From contig NZ_CP108476.1 of the NCBI RefSeq assembly GCF_036226465.1, positions 8,742,001 to 8,806,000 of the forward strand: DNA of 64,000 nt, given 5' to 3'. The position numbers and the translations under genes were made by a program. This DNA is from Kitasatospora sp. NBC_01250 (GTDB lineage Bacteria; Actinomycetota; Actinomycetes; Streptomycetales; Streptomycetaceae). The notes beneath the pieces are model-generated. The model saw only the letters and a program-made list of their open reading frames with translations. It was not told the origin of the DNA and ran no database searches. Shown here piece after piece: positions 47,499 through 55,900 of the stretch; the first letter of the stretch is position 1, and the number at the start of each line of letters is the position of its first letter.

Positions 47499-47551
47499 TT
47501 GGTACATACCAAACCGCCTGCCCTGGGCGACGTCAAGAGGACTGGACCAGC
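47499..47551 (-). promoter_or_regulatory. Promoter and dre-like operator of the minus-strand chitinase
   Basis: Read on the minus strand: GCTGGTCCAGTCCTCT (47551-47536), 12 of 16 matches to the DasR operator consensus, runs into TTGACG (47536-47531). This copies the operator to -35 arrangement of the neighbouring chitinase. The -10 box is less clear. In its place is the palindrome TTGGTA-TG-TACCAA (47512-47499), perhaps a second operator. Confidence 0.6.
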
Positions 47552-47644
47552 TCCAATCGGACAACACCGCTGGTATCCACACTCTTCACGCCCTCTCCCC
47601 GAGGGAGCGCCGGCCCCGCTGCCGACCGTGCGCGGGAAGGTAAC

Positions 47645-47655
47645 GGGGGGGGGGG
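47645..47655 (+). repeat. Run of eleven G residues
   Basis: A homopolymer G tract in the 281-nt divergent region between the chitinase and the ThrE-like gene, 44 nt before the latter's start. It may be unstable or a sequencing weak point. No promoter for the ThrE-like gene was recognised around it. Confidence 0.9.
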
Positions 47656-47698
47656 ACCGCCTCGCGGCCCGGACTCCACGAATGGGACGATATGCGCC

Positions 47699-49009
47699 AT
47701 GCTCAGCGCACCACCGCATCCCCACCCTCCCGCCGGCTCGCCCGCCCTCGCCGCCGGCTTGCCCGCCTTCGCCGCCGGCTCCTCGCCTCCCGCCGATCCG
47801 CGTCGGCGCCTATTGCTCGACCTGGGCGCGGCGCTGCTCAGCGGCGGCGTGCCCGTGCACGACGTCGAGGAGGAACTCTCCGCCCTGGGGCGGGCGCTGG
47901 GAGCTCCGCAGGTGAGGGTCGCCGCTCTCACGACCGGGCTCTTCATCGCGATGGACCCGGACGAGGGGACGGCGTTCGAGCCGGTCGGCGCGGCGCTGCG
48001 GTTCGAGCAGACGGCGGAGGTGCTCGACGTGGTGCAGCGCGTGCGGGCCGGCGCGCTCGACGGCCCCGGGGCGCTGACCGCCCTGGACGGGATCCGCCGG
48101 ACGCCCGCCCGGTGGCCGGCCTGGGTCGCGGACCTGGGAGTGCTGCCGGTCGGGGTGGGGATCTGCCTCTACCTGCAGCCGGTGGCGGCGAACGTGGTGG
48201 CTGCCGCGTTCGGGTCGCTCGTCGTGGCGGGGCTGTCCATGCTGGCGCGCCGAGCGCCGCTGCTGCGACCGCTGCTGCCGGTCACGGCCGGCTTCCTGGT
48301 GGCGCTGCTGGTGCTGCTGGCCGCCCGGGCCTCGTTGCTCGACGGTCCGCTGCGCACGATCGTGGCGACGCTGGCGATCCTGCTGCCCGGGAGCCTCCTG
48401 GTGACCGGGCTCTCGGAGATAGCCGCCGGTGCCGCCAGTGCCGGAGCGGCCAGGCTGGTCTCCGGGACGGTGCAGCTCGCCCTCTTCCTGACCGGGGTGG
48501 TGGCGGCCACCGCGGCGACCGGCACGCCGACCTCCGTTCTCGCCGACGTCCCGGTCCCGGCGGCGCGCTGGTGGGTCGTCTCCCTCGGGGTCGCCCTGGC
48601 CGTGCTGGGAATCGTGATCAACGTGCACGTGCCGCCGCGTGCCATCGCCTGGATCGTCGCCGTGGTCGCGGTGACCGCCACCGTGCAGATCGCCGTCGGC
48701 AGCTCGGACGGCCCGGCCGTCGGGGGACTGGCCGGTGCGGTCACCGCCGCGGCGGCGGCCACCGTCGCGCACTGGCTGCCGGGCGGCCCGGCCTGGCGGG
48801 TGGCCTACCTGCCCGCCTTCTGGATCGTGGTCCCCGGTTCCTTCGGTCTGCTGCACAGCGCCCAGATCGAGGTGGGCAACGCCACCCACTCCCTGGTCAC
48901 GGCCGCCTCCGCCGTCTTCGGGGTGGCGATCGGCACCCTGATCGGGTCGGTGGTCAGCCGGATCCCGCTGCCGGCCCTCACCCGGACGGGGCCGCACCGG
49001 CCGTCCTGA
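47699..49009 (+). CDS. ThrE-family threonine/serine exporter
   Basis: 436 residues. The cytoplasmic N-terminal domain has the family's opening LLLDLGAALLSGGVPVHDVEEEL, with a His-x-Val-Glu-Glu element, followed by about ten hydrophobic helices (residues 140-420) with the GSFGLLHSA turn late in the protein. Members fuse the two ThrE halves and export threonine or serine by proton motive force. The start ATG 47699 has no strong ribosome site; the first 30 residues are Pro/Ala-rich, so a later start is possible. Transcribed alone. A threonine exporter near an NRPS with a Thr module is probably a coincidence, since the chitinases lie between. Confidence 0.88.
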   Translation: MLSAPPHPHPPAGSPALAAGLPAFAAGSSPPADPRRRLLLDLGAALLSGGVPVHDVEEELSALGRALGAPQVRVAALTTGLFIAMDPDEGTAFEPVGAALRFEQTAEVLDVVQRVRAGALDGPGALTALDGIRRTPARWPAWVADLGVLPVGVGICLYLQPVAANVVAAAFGSLVVAGLSMLARRAPLLRPLLPVTAGFLVALLVLLAARASLLDGPLRTIVATLAILLPGSLLVTGLSEIAAGAASAGAARLVSGTVQLALFLTGVVAATAATGTPTSVLADVPVPAARWWVVSLGVALAVLGIVINVHVPPRAIAWIVAVVAVTATVQIAVGSSDGPAVGGLAGAVTAAAAATVAHWLPGGPAWRVAYLPAFWIVVPGSFGLLHSAQIEVGNATHSLVTAASAVFGVAIGTLIGSVVSRIPLPALTRTGPHRPS

Positions 49010-49208
49010 CCGCCTCGCCGGCCCGAGCGGCCCGAGCGGCCCGGCCGGCCCGCCGTCATGCGCGCGGGCCGGCCGATGGTGAGGACGCCGGCGCAGGTCG
49101 TGAGTGAACGTTCGATTGAGGCGCCGACCTTCAGGTCGACGTATGGAATCTCTGCGGAAGTTGTCCGGAATCCGGTCTCCCTGGGCGAGTCGCCCGTCTC
49201 ACTGGAGA

Positions 49209-49254
49209 GGTCTAGACCCAATGGTCTGGACCTCAATGGTCCAGACCCTTGACG
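49209..49254 (+). promoter_or_regulatory. Triple dre-like operator array and -35 box
   Basis: Within the 461-nt gap 49010-49470. Three 10-bp cores stand in tandem: GGTCTAGACC (49209-49218, a perfect palindrome equal to the DasR core), GGTCTGGACC (49223-49232) and GGTCCAGACC (49238-49247), with periods of 14 and 15 nt. TTGACG follows at 49249-49254; no good -10 box at 17 nt was found. The leader from here to the next start is about 190 nt and holds no gene I can support. The 5' part of the gap (49010-49080) is GC-rich sequence probably ending the ThrE transcript. Confidence 0.8.
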
Positions 49255-49470
49255 GGCGCAACGGGTGAGTGCCACCGTACAGGCGAGCCCCCGGCGGGCT
49301 GTCCCAAGGCGTGCCGTCTCCGCGTTCCCCCACTGCTCCGAGCCGGTGCGCAGCAAGGTCGTTCCGGGTCACGGCCGTCGTGCCGCGGCCCCGGTGCGCC
49401 CCTCGGTGCATGGCACCACGCCGTGGGTCGTCGTTCGCCCTCGTTTCGCGACCGAAGGGATCGATCCACC

Positions 49471-50184
49471 ATGCACAGACAGTCCGCGAAGAAGGGGTTG
49501 GGAGCCGCGCTCGGCACCGTCCTCCTGCTCACCGGTATCGCCGCGTTCGCCGGCGGCAGCCCCGCCAGCGCCGACGCCAACACCACGACCGCGGTGAGCG
49601 CGGGCCCGGCCACCTTCACCCAGGCCGTCCCCACCGGCCAGCCCTCCCAGTACAGCGCCCCGCTGGAGCGCTGCGCCAACGGCGTCAACTACCCGCTGAG
49701 CGGCGCCAACCCGGTGCTCGGCGAGCCGCTGACCACCCAGTTCACCAGCAACGTGGGCCTGTCGGAGTCCGTCGACTTCAGCGGCAACGAGTACTACGGC
49801 AACTGGAACTTCGTCTTCACCAACACCAGCAACGAGGTGCTGTCCACCGACTGCGCGGTGCTGGTCTTCCGTGCGCCGTCCGGCTCGGACAACCACGGCT
49901 ACACCGCGACCCAGCAGTACGGGCACCCCCAGCAGGACTACCTGGAGGTGCCGCGCGGTGACGGGACGTCCTTCTACATCGCCCGGATCGACTTCCACGA
50001 CGTACCCCTGACGCAGCGTCAGGTCTCGCCGGGCCAGTCGTTCACCTACAGCCTCGGCGGCGTCCCGAGCTCGGCGATCTCCCTGACGCAGATCCGGGAC
50101 TCGCTGAAGTTCACCGCCGACCTCGACCTCAGCGCCAACCAGGCGCTGATCCAGCACTACGGCACCAACCGGCTGACCAACTGA
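49471..50184 (+). CDS. Secreted protein of unknown function under a dre-like array
   Basis: 237 residues from ATG 49471; GAAGGG lies 11 nt upstream. A signal peptide (MHRQSAKKG, then a hydrophobic stretch to SPASA) precedes a mature part of about 200 residues, rich in Asn, Ser, Thr and aromatic residues, with two cysteines (ERCANG and STDCAV) that may form a disulfide. The pattern of short strands (YGNWNFVFTNTSNEV, SFYIARIDFHDV) suggests a beta-sandwich. I do not recognise the family. It is not an AA10 oxidase because the mature end has no His. The triple operator upstream suggests a role in chitin or GlcNAc use. Confidence 0.85.
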   Translation: MHRQSAKKGLGAALGTVLLLTGIAAFAGGSPASADANTTTAVSAGPATFTQAVPTGQPSQYSAPLERCANGVNYPLSGANPVLGEPLTTQFTSNVGLSESVDFSGNEYYGNWNFVFTNTSNEVLSTDCAVLVFRAPSGSDNHGYTATQQYGHPQQDYLEVPRGDGTSFYIARIDFHDVPLTQRQVSPGQSFTYSLGGVPSSAISLTQIRDSLKFTADLDLSANQALIQHYGTNRLTN

Positions 50185-50201
50185 CACCGGTCCGGTTCGA
50201 C

Positions 50202-50246
50202 GGGCCGGGTCCGGGGCGGGGCGTCCGCCCGCCCCGGACCCGGCCC
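50202..50246 (+). terminator. Strong 19-bp perfect hairpin
   Basis: A perfect 19-bp inverted repeat (50202-50220 and 50228-50246) around a 7-nt loop, 18 nt after the stop of the secreted protein. It separates that gene from the lipoprotein gene. Confidence 0.88.
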
Positions 50247-50274
50247 CGACCTGCGATCAGCGAGGAGGCAGCCG

Positions 50275-50757
50275 ATGGTGGGACGCCGTTGGTGCGCACG
50301 ACTGTTGGGGGTGGGGCTGGCCGTGGCCGCCGTCGGTGGGTGCTCCTCGGGACCGGCGCGCCCGGCCCGGGCCGGGACGCCGCCGGTGCCGCAGAGCTTC
50401 CAGGCGGAGTCGGTGGCCAGGCAGGAGTTCGGGCTGCTCGCCGGGGGCGGCTGGGCGCAGGCCTGGTCGCTCTGGGACAGCTCCGGCCAGCAGGCCATCA
50501 CCCAGGCCGACTTCGTGGAGCTGAACACCGAGTGCCGCCCCGCGCTCGGGGTGCCGTACGTGATCGACCAGAGCGACAAGGTGGACCAGGACACGGTGCG
50601 GGTGGACTGGCACCAAGGGTCGCAGCGCGGGAGCAACACCGTGGTGTACACCCTGGGCAGTTGGCGCTTCGTGCCGGACGCCGCCTCGCTCACCGCCTAC
50701 CGCACGGGTGTCGACCGGCTCGTGACCGCGCGACGGGCTGCCGGCTCATGCCACTGA
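50275..50757 (+). CDS. Putative lipoprotein of unknown function
   Basis: 160 residues. The N-terminus is a lipoprotein signal: MVGRRWCARLL, a short hydrophobic stretch and the lipobox VGGC, with Cys about residue 23 followed by SSG. The rest (FGLLAGGGWAQAWSLWDSSG, then VYTLGSWRFVPD) looks like a small domain of the NTF2-like or DUF4878 kind, with a helix pair and strands; I cannot assign it firmly. GAGGAGG lies 8 nt before the ATG. Its end overlaps the CopC-CopD start, so the two form a coupled pair and the lipoprotein may act with the copper protein on the outer face of the membrane. Confidence 0.8.
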   Translation: MVGRRWCARLLGVGLAVAAVGGCSSGPARPARAGTPPVPQSFQAESVARQEFGLLAGGGWAQAWSLWDSSGQQAITQADFVELNTECRPALGVPYVIDQSDKVDQDTVRVDWHQGSQRGSNTVVYTLGSWRFVPDAASLTAYRTGVDRLVTARRAAGSCH

Positions 50758-52166
50758 CCCCCATGGCCTGGGTGCGCCGCCTGCTGCTGGCGGGCCTGCT
50801 CGCCGTCGCGGTGCTGCTCGGGGTCGCCGGGCCGGCCGCCGCGCACGCCGCGCTGGTGGCGGCCACGCCCTCGGACGGCGCGGTGCTCAGCGGCGAACCA
50901 CACCAGGTGGAACTGGAGTTCAGCGAAGAGGTCACGCTGCGCCTGAGCTCGATCCGGGTGATCGCCCCGGACGGGCGGCGGGCCGACAGCGGTCCGGTGC
51001 GGGCCACCGGGACCACGCTCACCGTGCCGCTGGCCCCGGGCGGGCCGCAGGGCAGCTACGTGGTCGACTGGCGGGTCAGCGCGGTGGACGACGGGCACAC
51101 CACCGCCGGCGCGGTGGTCTTCTCGGTCGGCGCGCCCAGCCGCGACGCCGCGCTCGGCGGGGGCGGCGAGGACCGGCTCACCGACGCGGTGCAGGACCTG
51201 GCGGTCTGGCTCGGTTTCGCGGGCCTGGCCGCCATGGTCGGCTGTGCGGCGGTCCGGCTGCGCTGCCTGCCGGCCGACGCCCCGGCGCGGGCGCGGGAGT
51301 TGAGCTGGCCCGCGTCCGCCGGGTGGGCCGTGCTGCTCGCCGGGACGGTGCTCCAGCTCTTCGTGTACGGGCCCGCCACCCAGGGCGAGTCGCTCGACCG
51401 CCTCGCGGACCGGGAGCTGCTCTCCGCGACTCTCTCCAGCCACGAGGGCCGGACGCTGGTGGCACGGATCCTGCTGCTCGCGCTCGTCGCGGCGCTGGGC
51501 GGGCCCCTCCTGCGCGGCGGTGCGGCCGCCACGGCGGGCGCGGCCGTCCTCACCCTGCTGCTCGCGCTCACCTGGGCGCAGACCAGCCACGCGGCCGGCG
51601 GCTCGCTGGTGCCGCTGGCCCTGGCGGTCACCACCGTGCACGTGGCGGCGATGGCGGTCTGGGCGGGCGGGCTGTTCACGCTGGCCGTGCTGGGCGCGCG
51701 CGGGGTGGAGCTGACGGCGGTCGCGGGCCGGTTCTCCCGGCTGGCCCTGGGCTCGGTGGGCCTGCTCGCCGCCACCGGCCTCTACCAGGCGTTCCGCGAG
51801 GTGAGCGGTCCGGCCGCACTGACCGGCACCTCCTACGGCCGGCTGCTCATCGCCAAGGCCGCCGTGCTGGCCCTCGTCCTCGCGATCGCCGCCCTCGCCC
51901 GCCGCCGGCTCACCACCCGGCCGCTCGCCCTGCGGCGGGCGCTCCTGCTGGAACTCGGCGGCGTCACCATGCTGCTCCTCCTCACCGTGCTGCTGCTCGC
52001 AACCGCCCCGGCCCGCTCCCCGGCGGGCAGTGACACCCCGGCTGCCGCGGCGGGGACGGCGGGGGTGGCGGGGTGTCCCCGAGGTCCGGGGCCCGGGGGC
52101 CCGCCCGTCACCCGTCCGGGTGACAGGGCTTGTGACCGCCCCGGGCATCCCATCAGCTGGCCTTGA
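50748..52166 (+). CDS. CopC-CopD fusion copper resistance/uptake protein (YcnJ-like)
   Basis: 472 residues. After a signal peptide the mature protein begins with HAALVAATPSDG, the His-first start of CopC, whose amino-terminal His binds Cu(II). The CopC beta-barrel (about 32-130) is followed by a CopD membrane domain of eight or so helices (about 150-450) containing SHAAGG and VHVAAMAVWAGG, with His residues in the membrane. Such fusions import or detoxify copper. ATG 50748 overlaps the lipoprotein gene by 10 nt; an in-frame ATG at 50763 is an alternative start. A Pro/Gly-rich, non-conserved tail ends the protein. Confidence 0.92.
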   Translation: MPLTPMAWVRRLLLAGLLAVAVLLGVAGPAAAHAALVAATPSDGAVLSGEPHQVELEFSEEVTLRLSSIRVIAPDGRRADSGPVRATGTTLTVPLAPGGPQGSYVVDWRVSAVDDGHTTAGAVVFSVGAPSRDAALGGGGEDRLTDAVQDLAVWLGFAGLAAMVGCAAVRLRCLPADAPARARELSWPASAGWAVLLAGTVLQLFVYGPATQGESLDRLADRELLSATLSSHEGRTLVARILLLALVAALGGPLLRGGAAATAGAAVLTLLLALTWAQTSHAAGGSLVPLALAVTTVHVAAMAVWAGGLFTLAVLGARGVELTAVAGRFSRLALGSVGLLAATGLYQAFREVSGPAALTGTSYGRLLIAKAAVLALVLAIAALARRRLTTRPLALRRALLLELGGVTMLLLLTVLLLATAPARSPAGSDTPAAAAGTAGVAGCPRGPGPGGPPVTRPGDRACDRPGHPISWP

Positions 52167-52196
52167 CGACACCACGGGTACGCCGAGGAGGCACAC

Positions 52197-52634
52197 ATGC
52201 TGAAGGGCTTCAAGAACTTCCTGATGCGCGGCGACGTCGTCGTCGTGGCTGTCGGACTGATCATCGCGCTCGCCTTCAGCACGCTCATCAAGGCGTTCAC
52301 CGACAGCGTCATCAACCCGATCATCACCCGGGCGCAGGGCGGCAAGTCGGTCGGCCTCGGCGTCCAGCTCGGTCAAGCGGGCAACACCGCGACCTACGTG
52401 GACTTCGGCGCCTTCATCGCCGCGCTCGTCTACTTCGTCATCTTCATGGCGGTCGTCTACTTCCTCATCGTCGTCCCGTACAAGCACGTCCAGGCCCGCC
52501 GGGGCGTCCCTGTCTTCGGGGCCCCTCAGCCGCTGAAGACCTGCCCGGCGTGCCTCTGCGAGGACCTGCCGGAAGGCGCCACCCGCTGCTGGCACTGCGC
52601 CACCGACCTGAACCCGACGGGCGCCCCGGCCTGA
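52197..52634 (+). CDS. mscL: Large-conductance mechanosensitive channel with C-terminal zinc ribbon
   Basis: 145 residues. The start MLKGFKNFLMRGDVV and the first helix VVVAVGLIIALAFSTLI match MscL, as does the second helix (FIAALVYFVIFMAVVYFLIVVPY). The channel opens on membrane tension and releases solutes under osmotic downshock. After the usual end of the second helix the protein adds two CxxC pairs (CPAC and CWHC), a rubredoxin-like zinc ribbon in place of the coiled-coil C-terminus of E. coli MscL. GAGGAGG lies 6 nt before the ATG. It is 30 nt after CopC-CopD and could be read through from it. Confidence 0.93.
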   Translation: MLKGFKNFLMRGDVVVVAVGLIIALAFSTLIKAFTDSVINPIITRAQGGKSVGLGVQLGQAGNTATYVDFGAFIAALVYFVIFMAVVYFLIVVPYKHVQARRGVPVFGAPQPLKTCPACLCEDLPEGATRCWHCATDLNPTGAPA

Positions 52635-52711
52635 GCGGATGCACCGCTCTGCGCAGAGCACGGCACGCCCTCGGCCTGCCCTCCGCTTTCCGCGTGCATG
52701 ACCTCCCCTTG

Positions 52712-52757
52712 CCCCCGCCGATCGGCGGGGGTGGCGCCCCCGTCGACCGGCGGGGGC
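52712..52757 (+). terminator. Two tandem hairpins after the MscL gene
   Basis: A perfect 20-nt palindrome CCCCCGCCGATCGGCGGGGG (52712-52731) is followed by a 7-bp stem (52736-52742 and 52751-52757). They lie in the 286-nt gap before the LamG gene. The rest of the gap (52760-52900) shows no clear promoter; AGGAG at 52904-52908 is the likely ribosome site of the next gene. Confidence 0.75.
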
Positions 52758-52920
52758 ATGGACGTATGCGAACGTGGGAGGATTCCGTCGCCTACGGGGG
52801 TGGCGGTACCTTCCTGCTCGGACCATGAACTGACGGCGCGTCGGACGACGACGTGCACGTGGTGAACACCTGGCCTCCTCCTGGGCGCCGAGACCATTCA
52901 TCCAGGAGTTGGCAAGCAAC

Positions 52921-55900
52921 ATGCACAGAAGAGTTCCGCCCCGCCCTGCCCGGGCGCGCAGGAACCTGGCCCGGGTGTTCTCGCTCACCGCGCTGGTGAC
53001 CGCGACCTCGCTGACCATGTCGGTGGCCCAGGCCGCACCGACGCCCGCCCCCGCCGCCACCAGCGCCGACCCGGCGCCCGGCCCCGGCTACGCCGTCAAC
53101 GGGGAAGTGGCGCACTACGACTTCGACTACGGCACCGACCAGTCCGCCCCGAACCGCATCACCGGCGGCCCGAACGCCGTGTACCACAACGGTGCCGCGG
53201 CCAACCCCGGCACCGACAACACCCTCATCTGGGGCCTTCCCGGCGGCACCCACCGCACGGTCCAGCTGGACGGCAGGAGCCAGTACGCCTCCGTCCCGCT
53301 GACGCTGCCCACGGACCAGTCGTTCACGGTCTCCGCCTGGGTGCTGCCCAACAAGGCCGGCGCGGCCGAGTCGGTGATCACCGAGGACGGCAGCCGGACC
53401 TCCGGCTTCTCGCTGCGGATCGATCCGAACGGCACGCCGGTGTTCGCCATGCCGCAGAGCGACGCGGACCAGGCCACCTGGGACACCGCCCGCGGACCTG
53501 TGCCGGTCCCGTCGAACAACGACTGGAACTACACCCACCTGACCGGCGTCTTCGACGCCCAGGCCGGCGAGATCCGGCTGTACGTGAACGGCGTGAAGGT
53601 CGCCGACGTCCCGCACACCGCGAGCTGGAAGGCCGCCGGGCAACTGGAGATCGGCCGCGGCCTGACGGCCGGCCAGGGCGCCGACTACTTCCCGGGCAAG
53701 ATGGCCGAGGTGCGGATCTGGCAGCGCGCGCTGCCCGACCTGGAGGCCGCGAACGTCGCGATCCCGGACGGCGTCAACCGCGACGACGTCTGCACCGCGG
53801 GCAGCTGGCTGCACGCCGGCGGCCCGCAGGTGAAGGCGCTGGCCGCCAAGGCCCTGGCGAGCGATCGGCCCGGCCTGCGCCAGGACGCCGGACAGTACAT
53901 GGGCTACGGCCCGCTGCCCATCGCCCGGGAGCAGGACAAGGAGGACGAGCAGAAGGTCGACAGCGCCCAGAACGCCCGCCCGGGCGCCTGGGGCACCGTG
54001 ACCAAGCCGTTCGGCGACGGCATCTTCGGCGACGACTACACCGCCTTCCTGAACCCGCCGAACTACTTCGACCCGATGCAGAAGTTCCTGCTCGACACCG
54101 GCGAGCGGAACTTCAACCCGCCGCCCCCGCCCGGCCCGTCCCAGGACGCGCTGAACCAGGCGCTCAGCATCGCCCACCAGCACCAGGCGAGTGAGCAGAG
54201 CCCGTACGGCTTCTACCACTTCTACGCCGGCGACGGCGCGGTCAAGAGCTGGTCGGCGTACGAGATCGCCCGGTTCATCCGGTTCGGCGGCTTCCCGACC
54301 CAGGCCCCGGCGAGCGGCTCGGTCGAGTTCCGCACCGAGGTCGAGGACCTCAAGACCCAGTGGGCCGCCTGCGACTCGCAGGACCCGATCGACCCGAACC
54401 ACGTGCTGGACGCGGTGGTCGCCACCGCGAGCGCCGAGTGGCAGGCGGAGCAGGGCTCCATGGCCGAGCAGCGCGCCGACATCGTGGCCGCCGACGCCCA
54501 GGCCTACCAGGACGTGCGCACCGCCTCCGCGGCGATGAACGAGGCCCAGGGCCAGGCGTACATCGTCGGCCGGATGCTGTTCTTCCAGAAGTACTGGCAG
54601 GGCCAGCCGAAGAGCAACATCTTCTACCCCAAGCCGGAGAAGTTCCCCCAGGCCACCGCCGCCATGGCGACCGCCAAGAAGGCGATCCAGGCGCAGTTGA
54701 CGATCGCCCAGAAGGCCGCCGCCTCCGCCAAGGCCCAGGCCGACAAGGCGACCGCCGCCCAGGCCGACGCCGGGAAGACCGCGCTGGCCAACGGCACGCC
54801 GTACGGTCGCGGGCTGACCTACGCGCTGCAGTCGGCGCAGGTCACCAGCGCCTCGGCGGCTGCCGCGCAGTCGGCGGCCAAGGCGATCGAGGCCACCCTG
54901 AACGCGGTCTCGACCGGCCAGGCCGACTCCAAGGCGCTCTACGCCCTGATCGACACCCAGGCGCACGCCGCCCAGGCGGAGTTCCAGCGGGCTGCGGCGC
55001 AGGCCGCCGCCGACCAGGCGCACAATGCCGCCGCCGCCGCTGCCGTGCAGGCCGGCCAGGCCGCCCAGAACGCCGCCACGGCCAAGGCCGACCGGATCAC
55101 CGCCGAGCAGGCCGAGGCCACCGCGAAGAGCGCGGCCGCGGACGCCGACGCCAAGCTGGCCGTCGCCCAGCAGGAGGCCGCCACCGCGGCCTCCGCCCGG
55201 CAGTCGGCCGACTCCCACCGGGCGGATGCCGAGGCCGCCGAGGCCAAGGCCCAGCAGCAGCAGGCCGCCGCGACCACCGCGATGAACGCGGCGCAGGCCG
55301 ACGAGCAGACCGCGGCCGACAAGGCGAGCGCCGCCCGGAACGCCGAGGCGCAGGCGGCCGCCACCCGTGACGCCGCGGCGGACGCCGAGCAGGCGCGCGA
55401 TGCGGCGCTCTCCCGGCAGAAGGCGCTGGACACCGCGGCCACGGCCGCGCAGGGCACCTCGGACGCGCAGGACGCCCGCCAGGCGGCCAACGACGCGGAC
55501 ACGGCGGCCGGCCAGGCGACCGACGCCGCGAGCGGTGCCCGTACGGCCGCCGACCAGGCCGGCCAAGCGGCGATCGCGGCCCGGGCCGACGCCACCCGGG
55601 CGACCGGAGCGGCCCAGCGCTCCCGTGCGGCAGCCGACGCCGCCCAGGCGGACGCGGCCACCACCAGCGCCGCCGCCGCGACCGCCCACGCGGCCGCCGC
55701 CGATGCGATCAACGCCTCGGCCGCCGCCGCACAGAACGTCAAGAACGCCGAACAGCAGGCGCAGAACGCGGTCACCGCCGCGGCAGGCGCCCGCAAGGAC
55801 GCGCTCACCGCCCGGGTCGATGCGGACCGCGCCGCGGCCGACAGCGCCCGTACCGCCGGCCAGGCGTACGCAGCCGCGCAGTACGCCGCAGCCACCCGCG

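Noticed and set aside
47699..49009. ThrE-like exporter as part of the NRPS cluster (Thr supply)
   Set aside because: It is 10 kb from the NRPS operon, beyond its terminator and several unrelated genes.
49471..50184. AA10 chitin-active oxidase
   Set aside because: The mature N-terminus after the signal peptide is not His and the second copper-binding His pattern is missing.
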